Source: Pseudonocardia hydrocarbonoxydans
Lineage (GTDB): Bacteria; Actinomycetota; Actinomycetes; Mycobacteriales; Pseudonocardiaceae
Direction: 5' to 3'
DNA: 64,000 nucleotides
Assembly: GCF_006539565.1 (NCBI RefSeq)
Contig: NZ_BJNG01000015.1
Location: 1 to 64,000, forward strand
Numbering within the stretch: the first letter of the stretch is position 1; the number at the start of each line of letters is the position of its first letter. Under the pieces are notes generated by a model. That model ran no database searches, was not told the DNA's origin, and was given only the letters and a program-made list of their open reading frames with translations. Of this stretch, positions 19,727 to 29,390 are shown one piece after another. Made by a program: the position numbers and the translations under genes.

Positions 19727-22342
19727 GTGACCGACACCCTTCCCTCGCGTACTGCCGAACTGCCCGCCCAGTGGAATCCGGGCGAGGTAGAGGCGGCCAT
19801 GTACCAGGGCTGGGTCGACGCCGGCTACTTCACCGCCGACGCGACGAGCGACAAGCCGCCGTTCTGCATCGTCATCCCGCCGCCGAACGTCACCGGCAGC
19901 CTGCACATCGGGCACGCCTTCGAGCACACCCTGATCGACATCCTCGTCCGGCGCCGCCGCATGCAGGGCTACGAGACGCTCTGGCTGCCGGGCATGGACC
20001 ACGCCTCCATCGCCGTGCACGCGCTCGTCGAGAAGGCGCTGGCCGCCGAGGGCACGAGCCGTCGTGAGCTGGGCCGGGAGGCGTTCATCGAGCGCACCTG
20101 GGAGTGGAAGGCCGAGCACGGCGGCGCGATCCTGGCGCAGATGCGGCGCCTGGGCGACAGCGTCGACTGGACCCGCGAGCGCTTCACCATGGACGAGCGC
20201 TCCAACCGTGCCGTCCTCACGATCTTCAAGCGGCTGTTCGACGAGGGCCTGATCTACCGCGCGGAGCGCCTGGTCAACTGGTCGCCGGAGATGCGCAGCG
20301 TGCTCTCCGACGTCGAGGTCGAGCACCGCGAGGTGGAGGGCGAGCTCGTCTCCATGCGGTACGGGGACGGCGACGACGCGATCGTCGTCGCCACCACCCG
20401 CGTCGAGACGATGCTGGGCGACACCGCCGTCGCCGTCCACCCCGACGACGAGCGCTACGCCCACCTGGTCGGCCGCGAGATCGAGCTGCCGCTGGTCGGG
20501 CGCATGATCAGGGTCGTGGCCGACGAGCACGTCGACCCGGGCTTCGGCACGGGCGCGGTCAAGGTCACCCCGGCGCACGACCCCAACGACTTCGAGATCG
20601 GCCGCCGGCACGGGCTGCCGATGCCGACGATCATGGACGAGTCCGGGCGGATCGCGGGCACGGGCACCGAGTTCGACGGCATGGACCGGTTCGAGGCGCG
20701 GGTGAAGGTCCGTGAGGCGCTCGCCGCGCAGGGCCGGATCGTCGCGGAGAAGCGGCCCTACCTGCACAGCGTCGGGCACTCCAGCCGCGGCACCAAGGAG
20801 CCGATCGAGCCGCGGCTGAGCCTGCAGTGGTTCGTCAAGGTGGGGCCGCTGGCGCAGGTCGCGGGCGACGCGGTGCGCGACGGCTCGGTCGTCGTCCACC
20901 CCAAGGAGATGGAGCCCCGCTGGTTCGGCTGGGTCGACAACATGCACGACTGGTGCATCTCCCGGCAGCTGTGGTGGGGCCACCGCATCCCGGTCTGGTA
21001 CGGCCCCGACGGCGAGACCGTCTGCGTCGGCCCCGACGAGGAGCCGCCCGCGGGCTGGACGCAGGACCCCGACGTCCTCGACACCTGGTTCTCCTCGGGC
21101 CTGTGGCCGTTCTCCACGCTGGGCTGGCCGGACACGACGCCGGACCTGGAGAAGTTCTATCCCACCTCGGTGCTGGTCACCGGCTACGACATCCTCTTCT
21201 TCTGGGTCGCCCGGATGATGATGATGGGCCACTACGCGATGGGCGAGCGCCCGTTCGACGTCATCGCGCTGCACGGGATGGTCCGCGACGCGCACGGCAA
21301 GAAGATGTCGAAGTCGGCGGGCAACACCGTCGACCCGCTGGCCTGGATGGACGCCTACGGCACCGACGCGGTGCGGTTCGCGCTCGCCCGCGGCGCCAAC
21401 CCGGGCACCGACATGCCGATCGGCGACGACGCCGTGCTCGCCGCGCGCAGCTTCGGCACGAAGCTGTGGAACGCCACGCGGCTCGCGCTGAGCCACCACG
21501 CCTCGCCCGCGCTGCCGCTGCCCGCGGAGCCCACCGACGCCGACGCGTGGATCCTGGGCCGGCTCTCGCAGGTGCGCGAGCAGGTCGACGCGCTGCTGGA
21601 GGACTTCCAGTTCGCCAAGGCCACCGAGGCGCTCTACCACTTCACGTGGGACGAGTTCTGCTCGTGGTACCTGGAGCTGGCCAAGCCGCAGCTCGCCGAC
21701 GAGGCCACCGCCGACGGCACGCGCGCGGTGCTGGGCCACGTCCTCGACGCCCTGCTGCGCCTGCTGCACCCGGTGATGCCGTTCGTCACCGAGGCGCTGT
21801 GGCGGGCGCTGACGGGGCACGAGTCGGTCGTCGTCGCCGACTGGCCGGTCGACGCGGGCCGCCCCGTCGACCCCGCCGCGGCCGCCCGGATCGCGGCGCT
21901 GCAGAAGCTGGCCACCGAGGTGCGCCGCTTCCGCACCGAGCAGCGGGTGCCCGACGCCCGCCGCGTCGCGGCCCGCCTCGTCGGGCTCGACGAGGCCGGT
22001 CTCGGGGCGCACCGCACGGCGCTGGCGTCGCTGGTCCGCCTGGACGCCCCGGGCGACGACTTCGCCGTCACCGCCACGCTGGAGGTCCCCCTGGGTTCCG
22101 GCACCGTGCACGTCGAGCTCGACACCTCCGGCGCCATCGACGTGGCCGCCGAGCGGGCCCGGCTGGGCCGCGACCTCGCCGCGGCGCAGAAGGAGCTCGA
22201 CGCCGCCGACAAGAAGCTGGGCAACCCGAAGTTCGTCGGCGGGGCGCCGGAGCAGGTCGTCGAGGGGATCCGGGCCCGGCGGGCCACCGCCGTCGCCGAC
22301 ATCGAGCGGGTCACCGCGCGCCTGGCCGCGCTCCCCGCATGA
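19727..22342 (+). CDS. valS: valyl-tRNA synthetase
   Basis: An 871-residue class I aminoacyl-tRNA synthetase that charges tRNA-Val. The ATP-binding HIGH signature is at residues 60-63 ([14 protein letters not shown]) and the KMSKS loop at about 526-530 ([14 protein letters not shown]). The editing domain between them hydrolyses mischarged threonyl-t[27 protein letters not shown] and the C-terminal coiled coil ([20 protein letters not shown]) are all typical of ValRS. The GTG start follows TAGACT by seven bases. folC starts inside its stop codon (ATGA). Confidence 0.97.
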   Translation: MTDTLPSRTAELPAQWNPGEVEAAMYQGWVDAGYFTADATSDKPPFCIVIPPPNVTGSLHIGHAFEHTLIDILVRRRRMQGYETLWLPGMDHASIAVHALVEKALAAEGTSRRELGREAFIERTWEWKAEHGGAILAQMRRLGDSVDWTRERFTMDERSNRAVLTIFKRLFDEGLIYRAERLVNWSPEMRSVLSDVEVEHREVEGELVSMRYGDGDDAIVVATTRVETMLGDTAVAVHPDDERYAHLVGREIELPLVGRMIRVVADEHVDPGFGTGAVKVTPAHDPNDFEIGRRHGLPMPTIMDESGRIAGTGTEFDGMDRFEARVKVREALAAQGRIVAEKRPYLHSVGHSSRGTKEPIEPRLSLQWFVKVGPLAQVAGDAVRDGSVVVHPKEMEPRWFGWVDNMHDWCISRQLWWGHRIPVWYGPDGETVCVGPDEEPPAGWTQDPDVLDTWFSSGLWPFSTLGWPDTTPDLEKFYPTSVLVTGYDILFFWVARMMMMGHYAMGERPFDVIALHGMVRDAHGKKMSKSAGNTVDPLAWMDAYGTDAVRFALARGANPGTDMPIGDDAVLAARSFGTKLWNATRLALSHHASPALPLPAEPTDADAWILGRLSQVREQVDALLEDFQFAKATEALYHFTWDEFCSWYLELAKPQLADEATADGTRAVLGHVLDALLRLLHPVMPFVTEALWRALTGHESVVVADWPVDAGRPVDPAAAARIAALQKLATEVRRFRTEQRVPDARRVAARLVGLDEAGLGAHRTALASLVRLDAPGDDFAVTATLEVPLGSGTVHVELDTSGAIDVAAERARLGRDLAAAQKELDAADKKLGNPKFVGGAPEQVVEGIRARRATAVADIERVTARLAALPA

Positions 22343-23799
22343 CGGGGCCCGAGGGTGAGGGGGAGATCCCCGACCCCGAGGACGCCGTCATCTCGCACGT
22401 CCTCGACGCCATCCGCGGCGGCGACACCCCGGACGTCATCCCGGCGACGTCCAGCGTCGCGAGCTTCGCGGAGTTCCTGGCCGTCGAGGCCGAGCTGGAC
22501 CGGCGCTGGCCCGAGACCGTCATGGAGCCCTCGACCGAGCGCATCGCCGCGCTGGTCGACGTGCTCGGCGAGCCGCACCGCGGCTACCCCGTCGTGCACC
22601 TGACCGGCACCAACGGCAAGACCTCCACCGCCCGGATGGTCGACGCCCTGCTCACCGAGATCGGGCTGCGCACCGGGCGGTACACCAGCCCGCACCTGCA
22701 GCGGGCCACCGAGCGGATCAACCTCGACAACCGGCCGATCACGCCCGAGCGCTACGTGGGCGTCTACCGCGACGTCGAGCCGTTCCTGGACATCGTCGAC
22801 GGGAAGCACGGGCGGCTGTCCAAGTTCGAGGTCCTGACCGCGATGGGCTTCGCCGCGTTCGCCGACGCGCCCGTCGAGGCCGGGATCGTCGAGGTCGGGC
22901 TGGGCGGGCGCTGGGACGCCACGAACGTCGCGGACGCCACGGTCGCGGTGATCACCCCGATCGGGCTGGACCACGCCGAGTTCCTCGGCACCGACGTGCT
23001 CGGGATCGCGCGGGAGAAGGCCGGGATCATCAAGCCGGGCTGTGTCGCGGTGCTCGCCGCGCAGGACCGCGAGGTGGCCGAGGTGCTGCTGGAGCGGTGC
23101 GTGGAGGTCGACGCGCAGGTGGCGCGCGAGGGCGCCGAGTTCGGCGTGGCCTCCCGCGAGATCGCCGTCGGCGGGCAGCGGCTCGCGCTGCGCGGCCTGT
23201 CCGGCATGTACGACGACGTCTTCCTGCCGCTGCACGGCGAGCACCAGGCGTCCAACGCGGCGCTCGCGCTCGCCGCGGCCGAGGCCCTGATCGGGGCCGG
23301 GCCGAAGCAGCCGCTCGATCCCGACGCGGTGCGCGCCGCGTTCGCCGGCGTGACCTCCCCGGGGCGGCTGGAACGGCTCGCGGCGGGGCCCGGCGTGCCG
23401 ACGGTGCTCGTCGACGCCGCCCACAACCCGCACGGCGCCCGCGCGCTGGCCGCCGCGCTGCTGGGGGAGTTCCGGTTCACCCGGCTCGTCGGCGTGCTCG
23501 GCGTGATGCGCGACAAGGATGCCCGCGGCATCCTCGCCGAGCTGGAACCGGTGCTGCACGAGGTCGTCGTCACGGCCAACTCCTCGCCGCGCGCGATGGA
23601 CGCCGACGAGCTGGGCGCCCTGGCCACCGAGGTGTTCGGGGCCGAGCGGGTCAGCGTGGAGCCGGTGCTGCGGACCGCGATCGAGCAGGCGGGTGAGCTG
23701 GCCGAGGAGGGCGGCGAGTCCGGCGTCGGGGTGATCGTCACCGGGTCGGTCGTCACGGCCGGGGAGACGCGCACGGTCTTCGGCAGGGAGCCCTCGTGA
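22339..23799 (+). CDS. folC: folylpolyglutamate / dihydrofolate synthase
   Basis: A 486-residue Mur-ligase-family enzyme that adds glutamate to dihydropteroate and to folates, making them active and retained. The nucleotide site [14 protein letters not shown], the substrate region [29 protein letters not shown] and [14 protein letters not shown] follow in family order. It is longer than the usual about 430 residues because of an N-terminal acidic extension of about 30-40 residues. The ATG overlaps the valS stop, and the next gene overlaps its stop (GTGA), so valS, folC and the DUF4233 gene form one coupled unit. Confidence 0.95.
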   Translation: MTGPEGEGEIPDPEDAVISHVLDAIRGGDTPDVIPATSSVASFAEFLAVEAELDRRWPETVMEPSTERIAALVDVLGEPHRGYPVVHLTGTNGKTSTARMVDALLTEIGLRTGRYTSPHLQRATERINLDNRPITPERYVGVYRDVEPFLDIVDGKHGRLSKFEVLTAMGFAAFADAPVEAGIVEVGLGGRWDATNVADATVAVITPIGLDHAEFLGTDVLGIAREKAGIIKPGCVAVLAAQDREVAEVLLERCVEVDAQVAREGAEFGVASREIAVGGQRLALRGLSGMYDDVFLPLHGEHQASNAALALAAAEALIGAGPKQPLDPDAVRAAFAGVTSPGRLERLAAGPGVPTVLVDAAHNPHGARALAAALLGEFRFTRLVGVLGVMRDKDARGILAELEPVLHEVVVTANSSPRAMDADELGALATEVFGAERVSVEPVLRTAIEQAGELAEEGGESGVGVIVTGSVVTAGETRTVFGREPS

Positions 23800-24173
23800 G
23801 CGCGCCCGACCCGATGAAGGGCATCCGGGGGGTCTTCGCGGCCACGCTGGTCCTGGAGTCGATCGTGGTGCTGCTCGCGCTGCTGGTGCTGCCCAAGTTC
23901 GGCGACGGGGCCACCCCGCTCGGGGTGGGGGTGATCGCCGCGGTGGGCGTCGCGATGGTCGTGGCGTCGGGGCTGCAGCGGCGGCCGTACGGGCTCGCGG
24001 TGGCCCTCGCGCTGCAGGTGGCGGTGCTGCTGTGCGGGTTCTTCGTGCCCGCCCTGGCGATCATGGGCGTGGTGTTCGTCCTGGTCTGGGCGGGGCTGCT
24101 GTTCCTGCGGCGCGACGTGGCGCTGCGGATGGCACGGGGCGAGCTGCCGAGCCAGCAGGTTCGCGAGTCGTAA
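23796..24173 (+). CDS. DUF4233 membrane protein
   Basis: A 125-residue integral membrane protein with about four helices (FAATLVLESIVVLLALLVL, VIAAVGVAMVVASGL, LAVALALQVAVLLCG, IMGVVFVLVWAGLLF) and a basic cytoplasmic C-terminus. The opening DPMKGIRGVFAATLVLE and its place between folC and ndk mark DUF4233, a domain of unknown function conserved in actinobacteria at this locus. It is coupled to folC by a GTGA overlap. Confidence 0.85.
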   Translation: MSAPDPMKGIRGVFAATLVLESIVVLLALLVLPKFGDGATPLGVGVIAAVGVAMVVASGLQRRPYGLAVALALQVAVLLCGFFVPALAIMGVVFVLVWAGLLFLRRDVALRMARGELPSQQVRES

Positions 24174-24209
24174 GGGACACCTCCCGGGGCGGCCGGGCAG
24201 GATCGCCGT

Positions 24210-24764
24210 ATGACCCTGCTCCGTCGCCCTCCGGTGCTGATCGGGCTCGGCGTCGCCGCCGTGCTCGCGGTCGTCGCTCTGGCGGTGTTCCAGCCGTGGA
24301 AGCTGTTCGTCGACCGCACGGTGGACGAGGCGCGGCCCACGGCCGCGGCGCCCGCCGCCCCCGTGACGCCCGCGGCGGCGCCGGCCGGGCCGGTGGCGCC
24401 GGCCGGGCCGGTGGAGCTGGCCCGCGGCGAGCTGATCAGCCACGAGCACGCCAGCAGCGGGTCGGTCGTGGTCCTGGAGCTGCCCGACGGCTCGCGCGTC
24501 CTGCGGCTGGAGGACCTCGACACCAGCGACGGCCCGCTGCTCAAGGTGTGGCTCACCGACGCCCCGGTCATCGAGGGCCGCGACGGCTGGTTCGTCTTCG
24601 ACGACGGTGCCCACGTCGACCTGGGAGAGCTCAGGGGCAACATCGGCAGCTCGAACTACCCGATCCCCGCGGGCACCGACCTCGCCGCGCTCACCAGCGT
24701 CAGCATCTGGTGCGAGCGGTTCTCCGTGTCGTTCGCGGCGGCGGAGCTGGTCCCGACCCCCTGA
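24210..24764 (+). CDS. membrane-anchored DM13-domain protein
   Basis: A 184-residue protein with an N-terminal membrane anchor (VLIGLGVAAVLAVVALAVF), an Ala/Pro-rich linker made of repeated PAGPVAP units, and an extracytoplasmic DM13 domain from about residue 73. DM13 hallmarks visible are HEHASSGSVVVLELPDGSRV, LRLEDLDTSDGPLLKVWL, LRGNIGSSNYPIPAG and the conserved Cys in SIWCERFSVSF. In animals DM13 has been proposed to bind haem or act in redox chemistry; bacterial roles are unknown. CAGGAT lies six bases before the ATG. Confidence 0.82.
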   Translation: MTLLRRPPVLIGLGVAAVLAVVALAVFQPWKLFVDRTVDEARPTAAAPAAPVTPAAAPAGPVAPAGPVELARGELISHEHASSGSVVVLELPDGSRVLRLEDLDTSDGPLLKVWLTDAPVIEGRDGWFVFDDGAHVDLGELRGNIGSSNYPIPAGTDLAALTSVSIWCERFSVSFAAAELVPTP

Positions 24765-24858
24765 CCCCGCGAGTCGGGACATTCCTGCGACCGAGTCGGG
24801 CCGATCCGGCGATCACGCCCGGGCGGACTCGGTGACACGGATGTCCCGACTCGCGGGG
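24765..24858. repeat. nested inverted repeat, intergenic
   Basis: Perfect 18-bp arms (24765-24782 and 24841-24858) enclose 58 bases. Inside them is a second pair of 8-bp arms (24790-24797 and 24826-24833). The outer arms contain CCCCGCGAGTC and its complement, which recur in the array at 43898-43991. It may act as terminator for the DM13 gene or be a dispersed intergenic element. Confidence 0.75.
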
Positions 24859-24893
24859 TGGGCGGGGCTGTGAGGGCGGGTCACGGCGGCCGA

Positions 24894-24899
24894 TACCCT
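24894..24899 (+). promoter_or_regulatory. candidate -10 for ndk, leaderless
   Basis: TACCCT ends seven bases before the ndk GTG. Confidence 0.5.
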
Positions 24900-24906
24900 G
24901 CGTCGC

Positions 24907-25317
24907 GTGACTGAACGCACCCTGGTCCTCGTGAAGCCCGACGGCGTCTCGCGCAAGCTCATCGGCGAGGTCCTCGCCCGCATCGAGCGGAAGGGCCTCG
25001 ACATCGTGGCCCTGGAGCTGCGCACCGTCGACCGCGAGACGGCCGCCCAGCACTACGCCGAGCACGACGGCAAGCCCTTCTTCGAGTCGCTGCTGGAGTT
25101 CATCACCTCCGGCCCGGTGCTCTCCGCCGTCGTCGAGGGACCGCGCGCGATCGCCGCGTGGCGCCAGCTCGCCGGCGGCACCGACCCCGTCGAGAAGGCC
25201 ACGCCCGGCACCATCCGCGGCGACTTCGGCCTGGAGACGCAGTTCAACCTGGTGCACGGCTCCGACTCGGCGGAGAGCTCCGCCCGCGAGATCAAGCTGT
25301 GGTTCCCGAACCTCTGA
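24907..25317 (+). CDS. ndk: nucleoside diphosphate kinase
   Basis: A 136-residue kinase that moves the gamma-phosphate from ATP to other nucleoside diphosphates through a phosphohistidine. The active-site His117 lies in NLVHGSDS, and the N-terminal [17 protein letters not shown] and the Kpn-loop region are standard. Length is normal. It is probably translated from a leaderless mRNA starting at the GTG. The next gene begins within its last codons. Confidence 0.97.
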   Translation: MTERTLVLVKPDGVSRKLIGEVLARIERKGLDIVALELRTVDRETAAQHYAEHDGKPFFESLLEFITSGPVLSAVVEGPRAIAAWRQLAGGTDPVEKATPGTIRGDFGLETQFNLVHGSDSAESSAREIKLWFPNL

Positions 25318-25820
25318 CCGCCCCCCGCCTGCACCGTCCCGGCCCGGGCACCGTCCCGGCGCTCACCGCGCTCTGGACCGCCGTCACCCGGGCCGGGGGC
25401 GCCGTCGGGTTCGTCCCCGACAGCACCGACGAGGAGATCGCCGCGGCCGCCCGCGAGGTCGTCGACGAGGTGCGGGCCGGACGCCAGGAGCTGCTGACGG
25501 TCGGCGAGCCGCTCGCCGGGGTGGTGTTCCTGCGCCGCGGAGCGGGCCCGCGCATCGCGCACCGGGCCGACGTCCTGCGCCTGATGGTGCACCCCGACCG
25601 GCAGGGCGAGGGGCTCGGCCGCGTCCTGCTCGACGCCGCCGTGGCCCGGGGCCGCGAGCTCGGGTTGGACCTGCTGCTGCTCTCCGCGCGCGGCGGCACC
25701 GGGCTTCCCGCGTTCTACACGCGGCTGGGCTGGACCGAGGTGGGCGTCTTCCCCGCCGCCCTGGACCTGGGCCCCGACGACCGCCGCGACGAGCACTGGT
25801 TCCAGCTGCGCCTGGGCTGA
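25299..25820 (+). CDS. GNAT-family N-acetyltransferase
   Basis: A 173-residue acetyltransferase fold protein. The acetyl-CoA loop is visible as [20 protein letters not shown] (motif A, R/Q-x2-G-x-G/A), followed by [21 protein letters not shown] (motif B). The strand VFFLRR-like [10 protein letters not shown] precedes it. The substrate is unknown. GTG at 25299 lies inside the end of ndk in another frame and is the most likely start; no Shine-Dalgarno stands out, so the N-terminus is uncertain. It is presumably co-transcribed with ndk. Confidence 0.72.
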   Translation: MVPEPLTAPRLHRPGPGTVPALTALWTAVTRAGGAVGFVPDSTDEEIAAAAREVVDEVRAGRQELLTVGEPLAGVVFLRRGAGPRIAHRADVLRLMVHPDRQGEGLGRVLLDAAVARGRELGLDLLLLSARGGTGLPAFYTRLGWTEVGVFPAALDLGPDDRRDEHWFQLRLG

Positions 25821-25856
25821 TCCGCTTTCTCCACGCCTCCTGTCGGGGGCGCCGGT

Positions 25857-25862
25857 TACCGT
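25857..25862 (+). promoter_or_regulatory. candidate -10 for the ABC operon, leaderless
   Basis: TACCGT ends seven bases before the ATG at 25870. Confidence 0.45.
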
Positions 25863-25869
25863 TCGGGGC

Positions 25870-26793
25870 ATGGGGGACGGACTGGTCCAGGCCAGGGGCC
25901 TGCGCAAGCGCTTCGGGGAGTTCGAGGCCGTGCGCGGCATCGACGTCGACGTCGCGCCGGGCGAGGTGTTCGGGTTCCTCGGCCCCAACGGCGCGGGCAA
26001 GTCGTCCACGATGCGGATGGTGGCCTGCGTGTCCCCGCGCACCGGGGGCACGCTGCAGGTGCTCGGGATGGACCCCGACGTCGACGGGCCGCGGATCCGG
26101 GCGCGCATCGGCGTCGTCCCCCAGCTCGACAACCTCGACGCCGAGCTCACGGTGCGGCAGAACCTGCAGGTCTACGGGCGCTACTTCGGGCTGCCGAAGC
26201 GCCACGTCCGCGAGAAGGCCGCCGAGCTGATGGAGTTCGCGCAGCTGGCCGACCGCGCCGACGAGCCGGTGGAGCCGCTGTCGGGCGGGATGAAGCGGCG
26301 GCTCACCATCGCCCGCGCCCTGGTCAACGACCCGGAGCTGCTGTTGCTCGACGAGCCCACCACCGGTCTCGACCCGCAGGCCCGGCACCTGCTGTGGGAG
26401 CGGCTCTACCGGCTCAAGCGCGAGGGCGTCACCCAGATCATCACCACCCACTACATGGACGAGGCCGAGCAGCTGTGCGACCGGCTGGTCGTCATGGACG
26501 GCGGGGTGATCGTGGCGGAGGGCTCGCCCGCGGAGCTGATCGGGCGCCACGCCGCCCGCGAGGTTCTGGAGCTGCGGTTCGCCCCGGAGGACCGGCCACC
26601 GGCGGCGGCGTTCGCCCGCCTGGCCGACCGCGTCGAGGAGCTGCCCGACCGGCTGCTGCTCTCCACCGCCGACGGCGAGCGGGTGCAGGGCGAGGTGGCC
26701 CGCGCCGGGCACCGCCCGATCTCCGCGCTGGTGCGCCGGGCCACCCTGGAGGACGTGTTCCTGCGGCTCACCGGCCGGACGCTGGTCGACTGA
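25870..26793 (+). CDS. ABC-2 exporter ATP-binding protein
   Basis: A 307-residue ATPase powering the two permeases downstream. Walker A GPNGAGKSS, Q-loop VVPQLDNLD, signature LSGGMKRRL, Walker B LLLLDEPTTGLD and switch TTHYMDEAEQ are all present. The about 90-residue C-terminal extension is typical of NodI/DrrA-type drug or lipid exporters. The next gene starts in its stop codon (TGATG). A leaderless start is supported by TACCGT. The exported substrate is unknown; lipids, polysaccharide precursors or drugs are all possible. Confidence 0.93.
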   Translation: MGDGLVQARGLRKRFGEFEAVRGIDVDVAPGEVFGFLGPNGAGKSSTMRMVACVSPRTGGTLQVLGMDPDVDGPRIRARIGVVPQLDNLDAELTVRQNLQVYGRYFGLPKRHVREKAAELMEFAQLADRADEPVEPLSGGMKRRLTIARALVNDPELLLLDEPTTGLDPQARHLLWERLYRLKREGVTQIITTHYMDEAEQLCDRLVVMDGGVIVAEGSPAELIGRHAAREVLELRFAPEDRPPAAAFARLADRVEELPDRLLLSTADGERVQGEVARAGHRPISALVRRATLEDVFLRLTGRTLVD

Positions 26794-27599
26794 TGACCGC
26801 ACCCACGGGGATCGTCCCGGGCCACGCCCGCGGCGTGCTGCTCGTCGTCGAGCACTTCTGGACCTGGTACCGGCGCAACTGGCGGGCCACCGCGGTGTCG
26901 TCGATCCTGCAGCCGCTGCTGTTCCTGCTGGCCTTCGGCGTCGGCTTCGGATCGCTCGTCGACGGCGCGGGCCGCGCGGCCACCGGCGGGGTGCCCTACC
27001 TGGTGTGGCTCGCGCCCGCGCTGCTGGCGGTGTCGGCGGTGCAGAGCGCGGCGTTCGAGTCGACCTACCCGGTGCTCTCGGCGTTCAAGTGGCAGCGCGT
27101 CTACCACGCGATGGTCGCCGGGCCGATCACCCCGGCCCAGGTCGCACTGGGCCACCTCGCCTGGACGGTCGCGAAGATCACCGGCACCGGGGCGGTGTTC
27201 GTCGTGGTCATCGCGGTGTTCGGCGGGGTCGCCGGCCCGGGCATCGTCGGGTCGCTGCTCGCCGCGGCGCTCACCGGGGCGGCCGTGGCGGCGCTGGTGA
27301 TGGCGTTCGCGGCCACCGTCGAGAACGAGGGCGGGCCGTTCAACGCGCTGTTCCGGTTCGTGGTCATCCCGATGACGCTGTTCTCCGGCACGTTCTTCCC
27401 GGTCGACCGGCTGCCCGAGTGGGTCCGGCCGGTCGCCTGGATCTCGCCGCTGTGGCACGGCACCGAGCTGGCCCGCGCCGCCGCGCTCGGCACCGGCCGC
27501 GCGCTCGCCCTGCTCGGCCACGTCGCGGTGCTCGCCGGGCTCCTCGCCGTCGGGATCGTGCTGGTCACCCGCCTCTACCGGCGCAGGCTCACCCGATGA
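26793..27599 (+). CDS. ABC-2 exporter permease (first)
   Basis: A 268-residue ABC-2 type permease with six predicted helices. After an amphipathic start and YRRNWRA it has ILQPLLFLLAFGVGFGS, FVVIPMTLFSGTFFPVDRLP (the ABC-2 signature region), WISPLWHGTELARA and a basic C-terminus. It overlaps the ATPase stop by one base and the next permease by four, so all three are translated together. It is NodJ-like. Confidence 0.9.
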   Translation: MTAPTGIVPGHARGVLLVVEHFWTWYRRNWRATAVSSILQPLLFLLAFGVGFGSLVDGAGRAATGGVPYLVWLAPALLAVSAVQSAAFESTYPVLSAFKWQRVYHAMVAGPITPAQVALGHLAWTVAKITGTGAVFVVVIAVFGGVAGPGIVGSLLAAALTGAAVAALVMAFAATVENEGGPFNALFRFVVIPMTLFSGTFFPVDRLPEWVRPVAWISPLWHGTELARAAALGTGRALALLGHVAVLAGLLAVGIVLVTRLYRRRLTR

Positions 27600-28402
27600 C
27601 GGGCGCGACGGTGTCCCGGCTGCTGCCCGGCGGCGGGTACGCGGGCCGGTCGCGGGTGCTGCTGGAGCGCTCGGCGATCGTCTCCCGGCGGGGCTGGCTG
27701 GCGTTCGTCTCCGGCTTCTTCGAGCCCGTGTTCTACCTCGTCGCCATGGGCCAGGGCCTCGGCTCGCTGGTGGGGATGCTGCCCGGGCCCGACGGGACGC
27801 CGATCAGCTACGCGGCGTTCATCGCGCCGGGCCTGCTGGCGGCCTCGGCGATGAACGGGGCGGTGTTCGACTCCACCTTCAACGTCTTCTTCAAGCTCAA
27901 GTACGCGCGGCTCTACGACGCGATGCTGGCCACCCCGCTGGGGCCCGTCGACATCGCGCTCGGGGAGATCGGCTGGGCGCTGATCCGCGGCGGGCTCTAC
28001 GCGCTGGGCTTCCTGACGGTGATGGCCGGGTTCGGGCTGCTCACCTCCCCGTGGGCGCTGCTCGCGCTGCCCGCGGCCCTGCTGGTGGCGTTCGCGTTCG
28101 CCGCGGTGGGGATGGCGGCCACCTCGTTCATGCGGTCCTGGCAGGACTTCGACCTGGTCACCCTCGCGGTGCTGCCGATGTTCCTGTTCTCCACCACGTT
28201 CTACCCGCTCTCGGTCTACCCGCCGGTGCTGCAGACCGTCGTGCAGTGCCTGCCGCTCTACCACGCCGTCGAGCTGATGCGGGGGCTCACGACGGGTGCG
28301 GTGCACGTCGGGATGCTGGGCAACGTGGCCTATTTCGCGGTGATGATCGCGCTGGGGGTGGTGGTCGCGGCGCGTCGCCTGGACCGGCTCCTGCTGCGCT
28401 GA
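27596..28402 (+). CDS. ABC-2 exporter permease (second)
   Basis: A second 268-residue ABC-2 permease, equal in length but clearly different in sequence from the first, so the exporter is probably a heterodimer. Recognisable parts are FVSGFFEPVFYLVAMGQGLG, SAMNGAVFDSTFNVFFKLKY, TLAVLPMFLFSTTFYPLSVY and LPLYHAVELMRGL. The ATG overlaps the preceding stop (ATGA). No terminator was recognised in the 78 bases after it. Confidence 0.9.
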   Translation: MTGATVSRLLPGGGYAGRSRVLLERSAIVSRRGWLAFVSGFFEPVFYLVAMGQGLGSLVGMLPGPDGTPISYAAFIAPGLLAASAMNGAVFDSTFNVFFKLKYARLYDAMLATPLGPVDIALGEIGWALIRGGLYALGFLTVMAGFGLLTSPWALLALPAALLVAFAFAAVGMAATSFMRSWQDFDLVTLAVLPMFLFSTTFYPLSVYPPVLQTVVQCLPLYHAVELMRGLTTGAVHVGMLGNVAYFAVMIALGVVVAARRLDRLLLR

Positions 28403-28480
28403 CCCGCGCGGCGCGCCGGACACTCCGTCCGTCGGGCGACTCGGCTGGCCGGGGCCCGCGCAGGGCGCGATGATGGCCCG

Positions 28481-29272
28481 ATGACCGTCACGTCCCGGCG
28501 CTCCGCCACCGCAGACCTCGTCCGGAGCTCCGCGGTGGCGGTGCTGGCGGTGGTGCAGATCGTCGTCTCCGGGCTCGGGGGCAGCGGCACGGTCGGCGAG
28601 TCGGTGGGGGTGGTCGCCCGCGACTACGCCACACCGCTGCTGGCCGCCGGCTGGACGTTCGCGATCTGGGGCCTGATCTACGCCGGCTTCCTCGCCTACG
28701 CGGTCTACCAGTTGCTGCCCTCCCAGCGCGGCCGGGTGATCCACCGCAGCACGGGATGGTGGCTGGCCGCGTCGGCGGTGCTCAACCCGGCCTGGATCCT
28801 CGCGTTCGGGGCCCGCCTGGTGCCCGTCGCCGAGCTGCTGATCATCGCGCTGCTGGTCTGCCTGGCCGTCGTGTTCGGCCGGCTCAGCCGCGACCCGGCC
28901 GCCACGGTGGCCGAGCGGGTCGTCTTCCGTGGCCCGGTCGCGCTCTACACCGGCTGGGTGTCGCTGGCCACCGTGCTCGGCACCGCCGCCACGGGGGTGT
29001 GGGCCGGGCTGCCGGGGGAGGGCGCGCTGCCGGCGATCGCGGCGGTGGTGGTGCTGCTGGCCGCGGCGGCGATCCTGATGTGGGTGGTGCTGTCGGGCAC
29101 CGCGGTCGTCGGGTACGCCGCGGCCGTGGTCTGGGCCCTGTCGGGCATCGTGCTCAACGACCCGCCCGCGGCCGTCGCCGGGGCGGGCCTGCTGGTGATC
29201 GCCGGGGTCGTCGGGGCGGCGGCCCGCCGGATCACCACGGCGGGCAATCCGATGCGCGCCGCCTTCGGCTGA
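28481..29272 (+). CDS. TspO/MBR-like (Trp-rich sensory) membrane protein
   Basis: A 263-residue membrane protein with about seven hydrophobic helices. WTFAIWGLIYAGFLAYAVYQ and STGWWLAASAVLNPAWILAF are the kind of Trp-rich segments seen in TspO/MBR-like proteins, and the protein resembles those labelled tryptophan-rich sensory proteins. It is longer than a true five-helix TspO (about 160 residues), so it belongs to the extended group. TspO proteins bind tetrapyrroles and other ligands; here the ligand is unknown. GATGAT lies six bases before the ATG. Confidence 0.72.
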   Translation: MTVTSRRSATADLVRSSAVAVLAVVQIVVSGLGGSGTVGESVGVVARDYATPLLAAGWTFAIWGLIYAGFLAYAVYQLLPSQRGRVIHRSTGWWLAASAVLNPAWILAFGARLVPVAELLIIALLVCLAVVFGRLSRDPAATVAERVVFRGPVALYTGWVSLATVLGTAATGVWAGLPGEGALPAIAAVVVLLAAAAILMWVVLSGTAVVGYAAAVVWALSGIVLNDPPAAVAGAGLLVIAGVVGAAARRITTAGNPMRAAFG

Positions 29273-29327
29273 GGACTGCACCGGGAACCGAGGTCTGCGC
29301 CGCGAAGCGAGGTCTGCGCCGGGAAGC
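29271..29327. repeat. three tandem 19-bp units
   Basis: Units at 29271-29289, 29290-29308 and 29309-29327 follow the consensus GAGGtCTGCgCCGgGAAgC with few changes. The array starts in the stop codon of the TspO-like gene and ends 26 bases before the candidate dapA promoter. Confidence 0.75.
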
Positions 29328-29390
29328 GGTGTGACCCGCGCGGGGCGAGCGGGTAGCGTCGCGCTCCGACGGATCGCCGGAGGAGAGTCG

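Noticed and set aside
18914-22111. 1065-codon minus-strand frame
   Set aside because: It is antisense to valS and the hypothetical gene before it; the translation is repetitive Arg/Gly/Val/His.
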